A stretch of 64,000 bases of DNA, taken from contig JADJVJ010000001.1 of assembly GCA_016716625.1 (NCBI GenBank), positions 1,116,001 through 1,180,000 of the forward strand. The letters run 5' to 3'. The position numbers and the translations under genes are program-made. This document shows positions 1-7,398 of this stretch, one piece after another. The number at the start of each line of letters is the position of its first letter. Positions within the stretch are counted from its first letter, which is position 1. The notes under the pieces are model-generated. The model saw nothing but the letters and a program-made list of their open reading frames with translations. It had not been told where the DNA came from and ran no database searches. The DNA is from Nostocoides sp. (GTDB lineage Bacteria; Actinomycetota; Actinomycetes; Actinomycetales; Dermatophilaceae).

Positions 1-257
1 ATGTGGTGTGCTCCGGGGAGCCCGAGGGTCAGCAGTACGTCCTCATCGGCGGCACCTTTCTCGGGTCCCTGACCCAACATGTCCTGGAGTCCTTCGCGGC
101 CAACGCCGGTCTGGCGTTGCACATGCGGCTGCTCGCCGGACGCGACCCGCACCACATTGTCGAGGCCCAGTTCAAGGCCCTCGCCCGCGCCCTGCGCGCG
201 GCCGTCGCCCGCGACCCGAGGGTCACTGACGTGCCGAGCGCCAAGGGTTCGCTGTAG
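1..257 (+). CDS. hisB: Imidazoleglycerol-phosphate dehydratase, C-terminal part
   Basis: This is the 3' end of hisB; the 5' part lies before the window. HisB dehydrates imidazole glycerol phosphate to imidazole acetol phosphate in histidine biosynthesis (cytoplasm). The frame opens as (Y)VVCSGEPEG and contains SLTQHVLESFA and DPHHIVEAQFKALARAL, the C-terminal half of the family with the metal-binding His-His and Glu, and ends ...PSAKGSL with TAG at 255-257. About 85 residues of a usual ~200 are present. It is followed after 5 bp by a conserved gene and then hisH and priA, as in other actinobacterial his operons. Confidence 0.93.
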   Translation, partial: VVCSGEPEGQQYVLIGGTFLGSLTQHVLESFAANAGLALHMRLLAGRDPHHIVEAQFKALARALRAAVARDPRVTDVPSAKGSL

Positions 258-262
258 GCGCC

Positions 263-909
263 GTGCCCAACCCTCCCCGAAGAACCCCGTCCAGCCCGGC
301 CCACGGTCACGGGCTCGTTCTCGTGCCCGGCCCCGCTCGGTCGGTCTCCCGTTGGCTCCGCCGCGGGCTGGTTGCTGTCCGGGTCGCGGACTACGGCGCC
401 TGGACCGGAATCTGCCTCGCCGACAGCCCGGCCGCGCTGCGGCCCCGTACGACGTCGGCCTGCAGGTGCTCGCGGCGGCGCCCGCCCCGATGGCCCGGCG
501 GCCCTGCCTGGGATTCTTCGTCATCGCCGGCCGTGCGGTGGTCACCGTCCAGGTCCGTGGGTGGCGGGCGAGCCACCTGTGGCTGGTCTGGGAACCGGGC
601 ACCGGTCTGCGAGAGGCCGACCTCGCACCCATCCCTCCGAGCGTGCTCGTCCGGGCTGCCGGAGCGGCCGGGCACGCCTCGCTCGCCGAGGTCAAGGCCG
701 TCCTGAGCAGTGTCGAGGGCACCCCGGTGCAGTGGCTGCTCTCGCTGCTCGACCTGCTCCAGCTCCCCGGTGCCGACCTGCTCGTGCACGGAGAGGGTCC
801 GCAGATCACCGAAATCGAGCCCTCCCCACGGGCCGTGCGGGCCTTCGACGCCATGGTCGCCGAGGACCGCACCCGCCACCCCGAACTCACCGGCGACGAA
901 CTCCCGTGA
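263..909 (+). CDS. Conserved hypothetical between hisB and hisH, apparent frameshift
   Basis: Function is not recognised. From GTG 263 one frame encodes GLVLVPGPARSVSRWLRRG and VADYGAWTGICLADSPAA. Around 430-446 the coding signal (G/C third positions, normal composition) jumps by -1 to another frame that reads AAAPYDVGLQVLAAAP and continues to TGA 907-909. Neither frame alone looks coding over the whole span: the upstream part of the 3' frame is the Arg/Pro/Ser-rich shadow of hisB. A single missing base in the GC run at about 430-445 (gene damage or sequence error) would restore one ~215-residue protein. The stop overlaps the GTG of hisH, so it is in the his transcription unit. Confidence 0.6.
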
Positions 910-1544
910 GCGCCGTCGTCGTCCTCGACTACGGCAGCGGCAATGTGCGCAGCGCCGTGCGCGCCCTGGAACACGTCGGCGCCCAGGTCACCCTCACCGC
1001 CGACCCTGAGGCGGTGCTCGCGGCTGACGGGCTCCTCGTCCCCGGTGTCGGCAACTTTCACGCGTGTATGGCGGGCCTGAACGCGGTGCGTGGAGGACTC
1101 CTCATCGGCCGCCGGCTGGCCGGGAACCGGCCGGTACTCGGGATCTGCGTGGGGATGCAGGTGCTCTTCGAGTCCTCCACCGAGCCCAGCGCCCGGATGC
1201 TGCCTGGGCTGGGGGAGTGGCCCGGTGTCGTGGAGCGACTTCACGCTCCAGTGGTCCCGCACATGGGCTGGAGCCCGGTGGCCGCCTCGGCGGAGTCGCG
1301 GCTCTTTGCTGGCGTGGCGCAGGAACGCTTCTACTTCGTGCACTCGTATGCCGTGCAGGCGTGGGCCCTTCCGCCGGCGGACGGGGCGCTCGCCGCCGCC
1401 GCGCCCACGGTCACCTGGTCTGAGCATGGTCGCCCCTTCGTTGCGGCCGTCGAGAACGGTCCGCTCTCGGCGACACAGTTCCATCCCGAGAAGTCCGGCG
1501 AGGCTGGCTTGCAGATCCTGGAGAACTGGGTGAGGTCCCTATGA
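906..1544 (+). CDS. hisH: Imidazole glycerol phosphate synthase, glutamine amidotransferase subunit
   Basis: HisH hydrolyses glutamine and channels ammonia to HisF for the cyclisation step of histidine synthesis. The 212-residue protein has the class I amidotransferase layout: oxyanion-side motif VPGVGNFHACM (45-55), nucleophile in GICVGMQVLFE (Cys81), and the His/Glu of the triad in FHPEKSG near the C-terminus. Start GTG 906 overlaps the upstream stop (GTGA), which is typical here; the in-frame sequence before it is non-coding in composition. The stop overlaps the next ATG by one base (ATGA). No hisF is in the window; it is expected elsewhere, possibly downstream in another unit. Confidence 0.95.
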   Translation: MSAVVVLDYGSGNVRSAVRALEHVGAQVTLTADPEAVLAADGLLVPGVGNFHACMAGLNAVRGGLLIGRRLAGNRPVLGICVGMQVLFESSTEPSARMLPGLGEWPGVVERLHAPVVPHMGWSPVAASAESRLFAGVAQERFYFVHSYAVQAWALPPADGALAAAAPTVTWSEHGRPFVAAVENGPLSATQFHPEKSGEAGLQILENWVRSL

Positions 1545-1843
1545 CGACACGTCGCACATCGAAGAGCCGCACGAGCAGCACGCGGCGACGACGAACGACG
1601 ACCCGCACGAGGCGGCGGCGTACCCCGACGATCGGCGCCACCCTTGGCGCGGCCCTCGGTGCGCTGCTCGTCGGATTCGTCGGCGATCTCTCCTGGCCGG
1701 CCCGGATCGCGCTCATGGCGCTCATCGTCGTGCTCGCCCTCGGCTACCTGCTGTGGTCGCGCCGGGCCGCGATCGCCGCGGAGATGGCAGCCTCCGCCGA
1801 ACCGGAGCAGGGGGCAGCTCCGCCCAACGGGGGGAGCGCGTGA
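1541..1843 (+). CDS. Small two-helix membrane protein
   Basis: A 100-residue protein of unknown function. The first ~28 residues are almost only Arg, Thr, Ser and Lys (very basic), followed by two predicted membrane helices (about 31-50, GATLGAALGALLVGFVG, and 54-72, ARIALMALIVVLALGYLLW) with a short loop, then an Ala/Glu/Pro-rich tail. It is locked into the his operon: its ATG overlaps the hisH stop and its stop overlaps the priA start region. Position between hisH and priA is all that can be said about a role; it may simply be a co-transcribed membrane protein. Confidence 0.8.
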   Translation: MTTRRTSKSRTSSTRRRRTTTRTRRRRTPTIGATLGAALGALLVGFVGDLSWPARIALMALIVVLALGYLLWSRRAAIAAEMAASAEPEQGAAPPNGGSA

Positions 1844-1845
1844 GC

Positions 1846-2574
1846 ATGCCGCGACTCGAGCTTCTCCCCGCCGTCGATGTTCGTGACGGTCGAGCGGTTC
1901 AACTCCAGCAGGGGATCGCCGGCAGCGGTTGGGAGTTCGGCGACCCCCTCGAATGTGCCCTCGCCTGGCAGGAGCAGGGTGCCGAGTGGATCCACCTCGT
2001 CGACCTCGACCGGGCTTTCGGCACCGGGTCCAATGCCGAGCTGCTCGGCCAGATCGTCGGCCGGCTCGACATTGATGTCGAAATGAGCGGAGGGATCCGC
2101 GACGACGACTCTCTGCGGGCGGCGCTGGCCACCGGGTGTCGGCGGGTCAACATGGGAACGGCCGCGCTGGAGCAGCCGGAATGGACCGCACGGGCGATCG
2201 CCGAGCATGGGGACCGGATCGCGATCGGTCTCGACGTGCGCGGCACGACGCTGGCCGCCCGGGGATGGACCCGCGAGGGCGGTGACCTGTGGGAGACCCT
2301 CTCCCGCCTCGACTCCGAGGGGTGCGCCCGCTATGTCGTGACCGACGTCGCCAAGGACGGCATGCTGCAGGGCCCCAACCTCGACCTGCTCCGCGAGGTG
2401 TGCGCGCGGACCGAGCAACCGGTGGTCGCCAGCGGTGGGGTGTCGACCCTCGCCGACATTGCGGCGATCCGTGACCTCGTGCCGCTCGGTGTCGAGGGCG
2501 CGATCGTCGGCTCCGCGCTCTACAAGGGTGCGTTCGCCCTGCCGGACGCGCTCGAGGTAGCCGGTCGCCCGTGA
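1846..2574 (+). CDS. priA: Phosphoribosyl isomerase A (bifunctional HisA/TrpF type)
   Basis: A (beta/alpha)8 isomerase of 242 residues that converts ProFAR to PRFAR in histidine synthesis; in many actinobacteria the same enzyme (PriA) also isomerises phosphoribosyl anthranilate for tryptophan. Visible: LLPAVDVRDGRAVQL with catalytic Asp11, AIGLDVRG with Asp130, VTDVAKDGMLQGPNL, and phosphate-binding SGGVSTLADI and VGSALYKG. Start ATG 1846 is chosen because a GGGGGAG tract lies about 9 bp upstream; GTG 1840, two codons earlier and overlapping the previous stop, is the alternative. Whether TrpF activity is retained cannot be told without knowing if trpF exists elsewhere. Confidence 0.92.
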   Translation: MPRLELLPAVDVRDGRAVQLQQGIAGSGWEFGDPLECALAWQEQGAEWIHLVDLDRAFGTGSNAELLGQIVGRLDIDVEMSGGIRDDDSLRAALATGCRRVNMGTAALEQPEWTARAIAEHGDRIAIGLDVRGTTLAARGWTREGGDLWETLSRLDSEGCARYVVTDVAKDGMLQGPNLDLLREVCARTEQPVVASGGVSTLADIAAIRDLVPLGVEGAIVGSALYKGAFALPDALEVAGRP

Positions 2575-3341
2575 CCAACCCCCGCGACCACACCCACCAC
2601 CCGCACCGGGTCCCGGGTGCGCAGGCCACCGACTCGGCTCAGGTGCCCTGGCACGGCCGGGATCTCTCGGCGAGCGGGCTCGAGGATGATTCGGGTGCGG
2701 CCGACCCTGGGGTCCTGGCCGCGCTCGCCGACCCCGATCGTGGGCCCGGAGCCCAGGTTGGGCTCCTCGAGCAGCTCGCGCGGGCCCGGTTCGTCGTGCC
2801 CATCGTCGCGGAACCCGCCGAGGTCGATGCCTCCGGGGAGTATGTCGTCGAGACCCGGGTCGAGATGGCGGCCGTCACCCTGGTCGCGCCGGACGGCGCC
2901 CGGGCCCTCCCGGTCTTCTCGGGGATCGAGGCCCTTGCCCGGTGGGACCCCGCCGCCCGCCCGGTGCCGATCACCCCGCTGCGGGCCGGCCAGGCCGCCG
3001 TCGAGGAGGATTGCGAGGCCATCGTCGTCGACGTTGCCGGGCCAGCGACCCGGGTGCTGCAGACCTCGATGGTGTGGGCGTTGGCGCAGGGGAGGCGCTG
3101 GCTGCCGGCCGCGCAGGACCCCGTGGTGCGGGACCGGGTCGCGGCCGCGGTTGCGGGCGAGCCGGCGGTGACGGCATACGAGATGGCCAGTGACACCGGG
3201 CAGTTGGCACTCGCACTCACCCTCGTTCCGGGACTTGCCGCCGCCGACGTCACCGGGGTCGCACAGCGACTCGGGGAGGCACTGGCCGGTGATCCAGAGG
3301 TGCGGGTCCGGATCGACGGACTTGCTCTCCGGTTCACCTGA
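2571..3341 (+). CDS. SseB-like N-terminal domain protein
   Basis: A 256-residue soluble protein beginning GTG 2571, overlapping the priA stop (GTGA). After a His/Pro-rich, poorly ordered ~45 residues, the region with LEQLARARFVVPIVAE, VTLVAPDGARALPVFSGIEALARW and RWLPAA resembles the SseB N-terminal domain family (enhanced serine sensitivity protein B in enteric bacteria). Molecular role is unknown. It is the last gene of the his-linked unit before the infC leader. In many actinobacteria an SseB-like gene sits exactly between priA and infC, so the context supports the family call. Confidence 0.75.
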   Translation: MTNPRDHTHHPHRVPGAQATDSAQVPWHGRDLSASGLEDDSGAADPGVLAALADPDRGPGAQVGLLEQLARARFVVPIVAEPAEVDASGEYVVETRVEMAAVTLVAPDGARALPVFSGIEALARWDPAARPVPITPLRAGQAAVEEDCEAIVVDVAGPATRVLQTSMVWALAQGRRWLPAAQDPVVRDRVAAAVAGEPAVTAYEMASDTGQLALALTLVPGLAAADVTGVAQRLGEALAGDPEVRVRIDGLALRFT

Positions 3342-3643
3342 CCGGGCGTGGCCATCTCACGCTGATTCGGTGGTAGAGCGTGGCCGCTGGTATTCTTGAG
3401 CGTTGACCGGCCGGACCCTCGGGTCCGGTGTGCAAGAGAAGAGCCCATCTTCCACCCGCGTCGACCTTGTGGTCGCCGGGTCTGACGGTCCGCGTGCCGC
3501 GTCATGGCGTCCCGAGAGGGGCGAATTGCCGCGGGCTCGCGGTCGCCGTCTCGGCTGAGGGAGGCTTCTCGCGCACAACCCGTCGCGAGGAGCCTCTTCG
3601 CTGTTCGGGTCCGTCACCCAGGAACGACTGAAGGAGTGGCGAC
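3342..3643 (+). promoter_or_regulatory. infC-rpmI-rplT leader with attenuator-like hairpins
   Basis: A 302-bp gene-free leader. A weak -10-like TATTCT lies at 3391-3396. Downstream are a perfect hairpin (CCGGACC, 4-nt loop, GGTCCGG, about 3411-3428) and a long stem at 3561-3596: 13 pairs (one G-U) with a 10-nt loop, GAGGCTTCTCGCG against CGCGAGGAGCCTC, followed by a short U-containing run. It lies about 48 nt before the infC start, with Shine-Dalgarno AAGGAG at 3631-3636. The layout fits a regulated ribosomal-protein leader of the kind that controls infC-rpmI-rplT in other bacteria; no Rfam comparison was possible. Confidence 0.55.
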
Positions 3644-4648
3644 ATCAGCGAGCCCCGCATCAACGACCGCATTCGGGTACCCGAAGTGCGGTTGGTCGGC
3701 CCCAACGGCGAACAGGTCGGCATCGTGCGCGTCGAGGACGCGCTACGTCTGGCTGCCGAGGCGGACCTCGACCTCGTCGAGGTTGCCCCGCTGGCCAAGC
3801 CGCCGGTCGCCAAGCTCATGGACTTCGGCAAGTACAAGTACGAAGCCGCCATGAAGGCCCGCGAAGCGCGGAAGAACCAGGTCAACACGGTCATCAAGGA
3901 GATCAAGCTCCGTCCCAAGATCGATCCGCACGACTACGGCACCAAGAAGGGGCACGTCGAGCGGTTCCTCCGTGGCGGTGACAAGGTCAAAGTGACGATC
4001 ATGTTCCGGGGCCGCGAGCAGTCCCGCCCCGAGCTCGGGTTCCGGCTGCTTCAGCGGCTCGCAGGGGATATCGCCGAACTCGGCACGGTGGAGTCGGCGC
4101 CCAAGCAGGACGGCCGCAACATGGTCATGGTGATCGCCCCGACGCGGAAGAAGGCTCAGGCCATGGCCGAGCAGCGGCGTCGTCGTGACGAGCAGGCCGC
4201 CGCTCGCGCGGCTCGGGCCACTGCTGCGGGGGTTTCCCCGAGCGAGTTGGCTGCGAGCGAGGCTGCGCAGAGCGTGAGCCTGGCCGAGGCTCATGAGGAG
4301 AGCACGCTCGTTGAGAGCGGGATCGCGGCACCGGCTACGGTCGAGACCGTCGAGCCGGGGCACGTTGAGCCGGTGCAGGTGGTCGAGGCAGCCGAGGTTG
4401 TCGAGGCACTAGCAGAGCCGACAGTGGTTCCGGCGCCCACCAAGCCCGCCCCGCGGGCTCCGGTGAAGGCTGCCGCCAAGGCTCCGGCAAAGGCTCCGGC
4501 CAAGGCTCCGGCAAAGGCCGCGCCCAAGGCACCGGTGAAGTCCGCCGCACCCAAGCCCACCGCGCAACCGGCCCCCAGGCCCTCGGCAGTCACCCCGCGA
4601 CCGCCGGCCACCCCCCGGGCCCCGCGCACGCCCCGACCGCCGGCCTGA
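3644..4648 (+). CDS. infC: Translation initiation factor IF-3 with long C-terminal tail
   Basis: IF-3 binds the 30S subunit, monitors initiator tRNA and start codon and prevents 70S assembly. The start is inferred as AUC at 3644: the frame is closed by TGA at 3629-3631, AAGGAG (3631-3636) lies 7 nt upstream, and the first codons give (I)SEPRINDRIRVPEVRL, the conserved IF-3 N-terminus; no ATG/GTG/TTG is available before GTG 3686, which would remove it. Non-AUG infC starts are the known basis of IF-3 autoregulation. Residues ~1-165 are the usual two domains (KLMDFGKYKYE, KVTIMFRGREQSRPELG). Residues ~170-334 are an unusual Ala/Glu then Ala/Pro/Lys tail with repeated KAPA units. Confidence 0.93.
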   Translation: MSEPRINDRIRVPEVRLVGPNGEQVGIVRVEDALRLAAEADLDLVEVAPLAKPPVAKLMDFGKYKYEAAMKAREARKNQVNTVIKEIKLRPKIDPHDYGTKKGHVERFLRGGDKVKVTIMFRGREQSRPELGFRLLQRLAGDIAELGTVESAPKQDGRNMVMVIAPTRKKAQAMAEQRRRRDEQAAARAARATAAGVSPSELAASEAAQSVSLAEAHEESTLVESGIAAPATVETVEPGHVEPVQVVEAAEVVEALAEPTVVPAPTKPAPRAPVKAAAKAPAKAPAKAPAKAAPKAPVKSAAPKPTAQPAPRPSAVTPRPPATPRAPRTPRPPA

Positions 4649-4714
4649 CCCGGCCACCCGACAGACGGACCCCACAACCCGACGTAAGTCATCATCACGA
4701 AGGAGATCGGCGAC

Positions 4715-4909
4715 ATGCCGAAGAACAAGACGCACAGTGGCTCGAAGAAGCGCTTCCGGGTCACCGGCAGCGGCAAGATCATGCGCCAGCGCGCCGGCGT
4801 CGTGCACAAGTTCCATGAGAAGACCCCGCAGAAGGCCCGCGCCCTCTCGATGGACATCGAGGTCAGCAAGGCTGACGCCCCCAAGATCAAGCGGCTGCTC
4901 GGCAAGTGA
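4715..4909 (+). CDS. rpmI: 50S ribosomal protein L35
   Basis: A 64-residue basic protein, MPKNKTHSGSKKRFRVTGSG..., with the family's KFHEKTPQKARAL and C-terminal IKRLLGK. It is a small structural protein of the large subunit. A strong AAGGAGATC Shine-Dalgarno lies about 9 nt before ATG. It follows infC by 66 bp and precedes rplT by 44 bp, the near-universal infC-rpmI-rplT arrangement, so it is expected to share the infC leader's control. Confidence 0.97.
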   Translation: MPKNKTHSGSKKRFRVTGSGKIMRQRAGVVHKFHEKTPQKARALSMDIEVSKADAPKIKRLLGK

Positions 4910-4953
4910 CGCCGGCCCGATAACGACACGAACGTAGAAACAAGGAGCATCAC

Positions 4954-5325
4954 GTGGCACGCGTCAAGCGGGCGGTCAACGCCCAGAAGAAGCGCCGGGT
5001 CGTCCTCGAGCGCGCCAGCGGTTACCGCGGTCAGCGGTCCCGCCTGTACCGCAAGGCCAAGGAGCAGGTCCAGCACAGCCTCGGCTATGCCTACCGGGAC
5101 CGCCGAGCCAAGAAGGGTGACTTCCGTCGCCTCTGGATCCAGCGGATCAACGCCGCCGCCCGGGCCAACGGCATGACCTACAACCGGTTCATGCAGGGCC
5201 TCAAGGCCGCCGACATCGAGGTCGACCGTCGCATGCTCGCCGAGCTCGCGGTCAACGACGCCGCCGCCTTCACGGCGCTCGTCGAGATTGCGCGGGCCAA
5301 CGTCCCCGCGCAGGCCTCGGCCTGA
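4954..5325 (+). CDS. rplT: 50S ribosomal protein L20
   Basis: A 123-residue L20, an early assembly protein that binds 23S rRNA and in several bacteria also represses the infC-rpmI-rplT mRNA. The N-terminal basic arm is visible (ARVKRAVNAQKKRRVVLERA) followed by RRLWIQRINAAARANG and YNRFMQGLKAADIEVDRR. GTG 4954 has AAGGAG at 4942-4947. Length is normal. The stop is 16 bp before the next gene, so the TrmH-type methyltransferase is probably co-transcribed. Confidence 0.97.
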   Translation: MARVKRAVNAQKKRRVVLERASGYRGQRSRLYRKAKEQVQHSLGYAYRDRRAKKGDFRRLWIQRINAAARANGMTYNRFMQGLKAADIEVDRRMLAELAVNDAAAFTALVEIARANVPAQASA

Positions 5326-5341
5326 CCCATCTCCCAGCCCC

Positions 5342-6127
5342 GTGCTGACCAACGTGCGATCCGATCGGGTCGCGGCGGTGCGCGGGCTCCGGCAGCGGCC
5401 GGTGCGTGAACGCACCGGCCGCTTCCTCGTCGAAGGCCCCCAGGGGGTGCGCGAGGCGGTCCGATATGCCGCCGAGCGAGTCCACGACCTCTATCTCACC
5501 GAGGCGGCCGCGGGGCGGTATGCCGTCGATATCGTCCAGCCCGCGCTCGCGGCCGGGCTGCGGGTGCACTCGGTGAGCGAACAGGTCCTCGCCGCGATGT
5601 GTGACGCGCAGACTCCGCAGGGGGTCGCCGCCGTCGTCGAGGTGGCGCACCCCACCCTGGAGGCGGTGCTCGCCGCCAAGCCGACCCGGCTCGTCCTGCT
5701 GCATGAGGTCCGCGACCCCGGAAACGCCGGGACGGTGATCCGCGCGGCCGATGCCGCTGGCTTCGATGCGGTCCTGCTTTCGGCGTCCTCGGTCGACGTC
5801 ACCGCCCCCAAGGTGGTCCGCTCGACGGCGGGGTCGATTTTTCATGTGCCCGTCGTCACCGCCCTGCAGACCCCGGCCACGCTCGAGGTACTCCGGGCGC
5901 ACGGCATACGATCGCTCGCCGCGGACGGTGCGGGGCCGGTGACCCTGGGCGAGGCAGACCTCTCCGGAGCCCATGTGTGGCTGTTCGGCACGGAGGCGAC
6001 CGGGTTGCCCGACGGCCTGCGTGATGCCTGCGACACCGTGGTGACCGTACCCATCCACGGCAAGGCCGAGTCGCTCAACCTCGCGATGGCGGCGACCGTG
6101 TGCCTGTACGCCTCGGCCGGGGTCTGA
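5342..6127 (+). CDS. TrmH/SpoU-family RNA 2'-O-ribose methyltransferase
   Basis: A 261-residue AdoMet-dependent methyltransferase of the knotted SPOUT class, likely acting on 23S rRNA (TsnR/TrmH-like). The N-terminal substrate-binding domain contains GRFLVEGPQGVREA; the catalytic domain shows the three SpoU motifs: LHEVRDPGNAGTVIRAADA, VWLFGTEATGLP and VPIHGKAESLNLAMAATV. Start GTG 5342 lies just past rplT; upstream in-frame sequence is Pro/Arg-rich and non-coding. Its place directly after infC-rpmI-rplT matches tsnR in mycobacteria. The exact target nucleotide cannot be inferred. Confidence 0.9.
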   Translation: MLTNVRSDRVAAVRGLRQRPVRERTGRFLVEGPQGVREAVRYAAERVHDLYLTEAAAGRYAVDIVQPALAAGLRVHSVSEQVLAAMCDAQTPQGVAAVVEVAHPTLEAVLAAKPTRLVLLHEVRDPGNAGTVIRAADAAGFDAVLLSASSVDVTAPKVVRSTAGSIFHVPVVTALQTPATLEVLRAHGIRSLAADGAGPVTLGEADLSGAHVWLFGTEATGLPDGLRDACDTVVTVPIHGKAESLNLAMAATVCLYASAGV

Positions 6128-6160
6128 AGGCGTCGAGCCGGCCGACCTAGACTGACGCTC

Positions 6161-7255
6161 GTGAGTGACATCAGGATCAGCAGCGCCACGGTGCCGCGGA
6201 GCATGGCCCATCTCGCCAGCGAGCTCCTGCCCGATGGCATTGTGGTCGCCGAGGGACCGGGCGCCGAGGTGACGCACATGAACTCGCACGGGGTGCGGAT
6301 CACCGGCATGTCAGCGGAATCGGTCGTCGGTCGAGACCTGCGCGAGGCGCTGCCGTTTCAGGACCGCAACGGGGACCCGTGGTGGGAGATTGCCAACCCC
6401 TGGAAGGGCCTCGATATCCGCACCGGGCATCGCGAGAAGCTCCTCGTCCTGCCCAACGGTCGTGAGGTCCTCGTCACCTCTCGCTACCTGCGGATGGGCC
6501 GCAATGCCCCACTCGCGGCCGTCGTTGTCGCCCTGCGGGACGCGGAGGCCCGGCGCCGGGCCGAGGCCGACAGTGCGGCGCTGCTCACGACGGTGGCTCA
6601 CGAGCTGCGCTCGCCCTTGACCGGGGTCAAGGGCTTCTCCTCTACCCTGCTGCGCAACTGGGACCGGTTCACCGACGACCAGAAGCGGCTCATGATCGAG
6701 ACCATCGAGGCCGACGCCGACCGGGTCACCCGGCTCATCACCGAACTGCTCGACGTCTCCCGGATCAACGCCGGGCGGCTTCGAGTGCACCCCCAGCCGG
6801 TGCACATCCGGCCGGTCTTCGAGCGCCAGGTCGAACGCCGAGTGGCCACCGGCCTGGATGCCTCGCGGTTTGCCATCGATGTGCCCGAGGATCTGCCCGC
6901 GTTTTGGGCCGACCCGGACCGACTCGAGCAGATCGTCTCGAACCTCGTCGAGAACGCGCTCCGGCACGGTCGCGGGCGGGTCTGGCTCGGGGCATCCACC
7001 TCGATGGTTCGCGACATTCCCGCGGTCGACGTGACCATCGCCGACGACGGCGAAGGGATCCGCGAGGACCAGCGTGAGCTCGTCTTCTCGAAGTTCTGGC
7101 AGGGCGGGTCCAAACAAGGCACCGGCCTGGGGCTCTACCTCGTCCGTGGGCTGATGGACGCTCATGGCGGTCGGATCTTCATCGAGGACGCTCCCAGTGG
7201 TGGCTGCCTGATGCGGGTGGTGTTCCCGGCGCAGGTCGGCGACGACGACCTCTGA
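6161..7255 (+). CDS. Soluble PAS-domain sensor histidine kinase
   Basis: A 364-residue two-component kinase without membrane segments, so probably a cytoplasmic sensor. A PAS-like domain occupies about residues 15-125 (LPDGIVVAEGPGAEVTHMN). The HisKA dimerisation box is TVAHELRSPLTGVKGF with phospho-acceptor His147, followed by an HATPase domain: N box NLVENALRHG, G1 DDGEGI, G2 GTGLGLYLV. No response regulator gene is adjacent, so it is an orphan here. A TAGACT -10-like hexamer at 6148-6153 ends 7 nt before GTG 6161 and no Shine-Dalgarno is seen, consistent with a leaderless mRNA. Confidence 0.9.
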   Translation: MSDIRISSATVPRSMAHLASELLPDGIVVAEGPGAEVTHMNSHGVRITGMSAESVVGRDLREALPFQDRNGDPWWEIANPWKGLDIRTGHREKLLVLPNGREVLVTSRYLRMGRNAPLAAVVVALRDAEARRRAEADSAALLTTVAHELRSPLTGVKGFSSTLLRNWDRFTDDQKRLMIETIEADADRVTRLITELLDVSRINAGRLRVHPQPVHIRPVFERQVERRVATGLDASRFAIDVPEDLPAFWADPDRLEQIVSNLVENALRHGRGRVWLGASTSMVRDIPAVDVTIADDGEGIREDQRELVFSKFWQGGSKQGTGLGLYLVRGLMDAHGGRIFIEDAPSGGCLMRVVFPAQVGDDDL

Positions 7256-7398
7256 CCGCTCCGGCACCACGGCGTCTGACCGGCCGGTGCTTTCCCGGTG
7301 CTGGCGCCGCGCTGCCCCGGTTCCGGTGAAAGATCGGCGGAAAAGGAAGGTCCCGACAAAAGTCGCGTTCGTCTCCGTGCCCTGTCAAAGTAGCCCTT

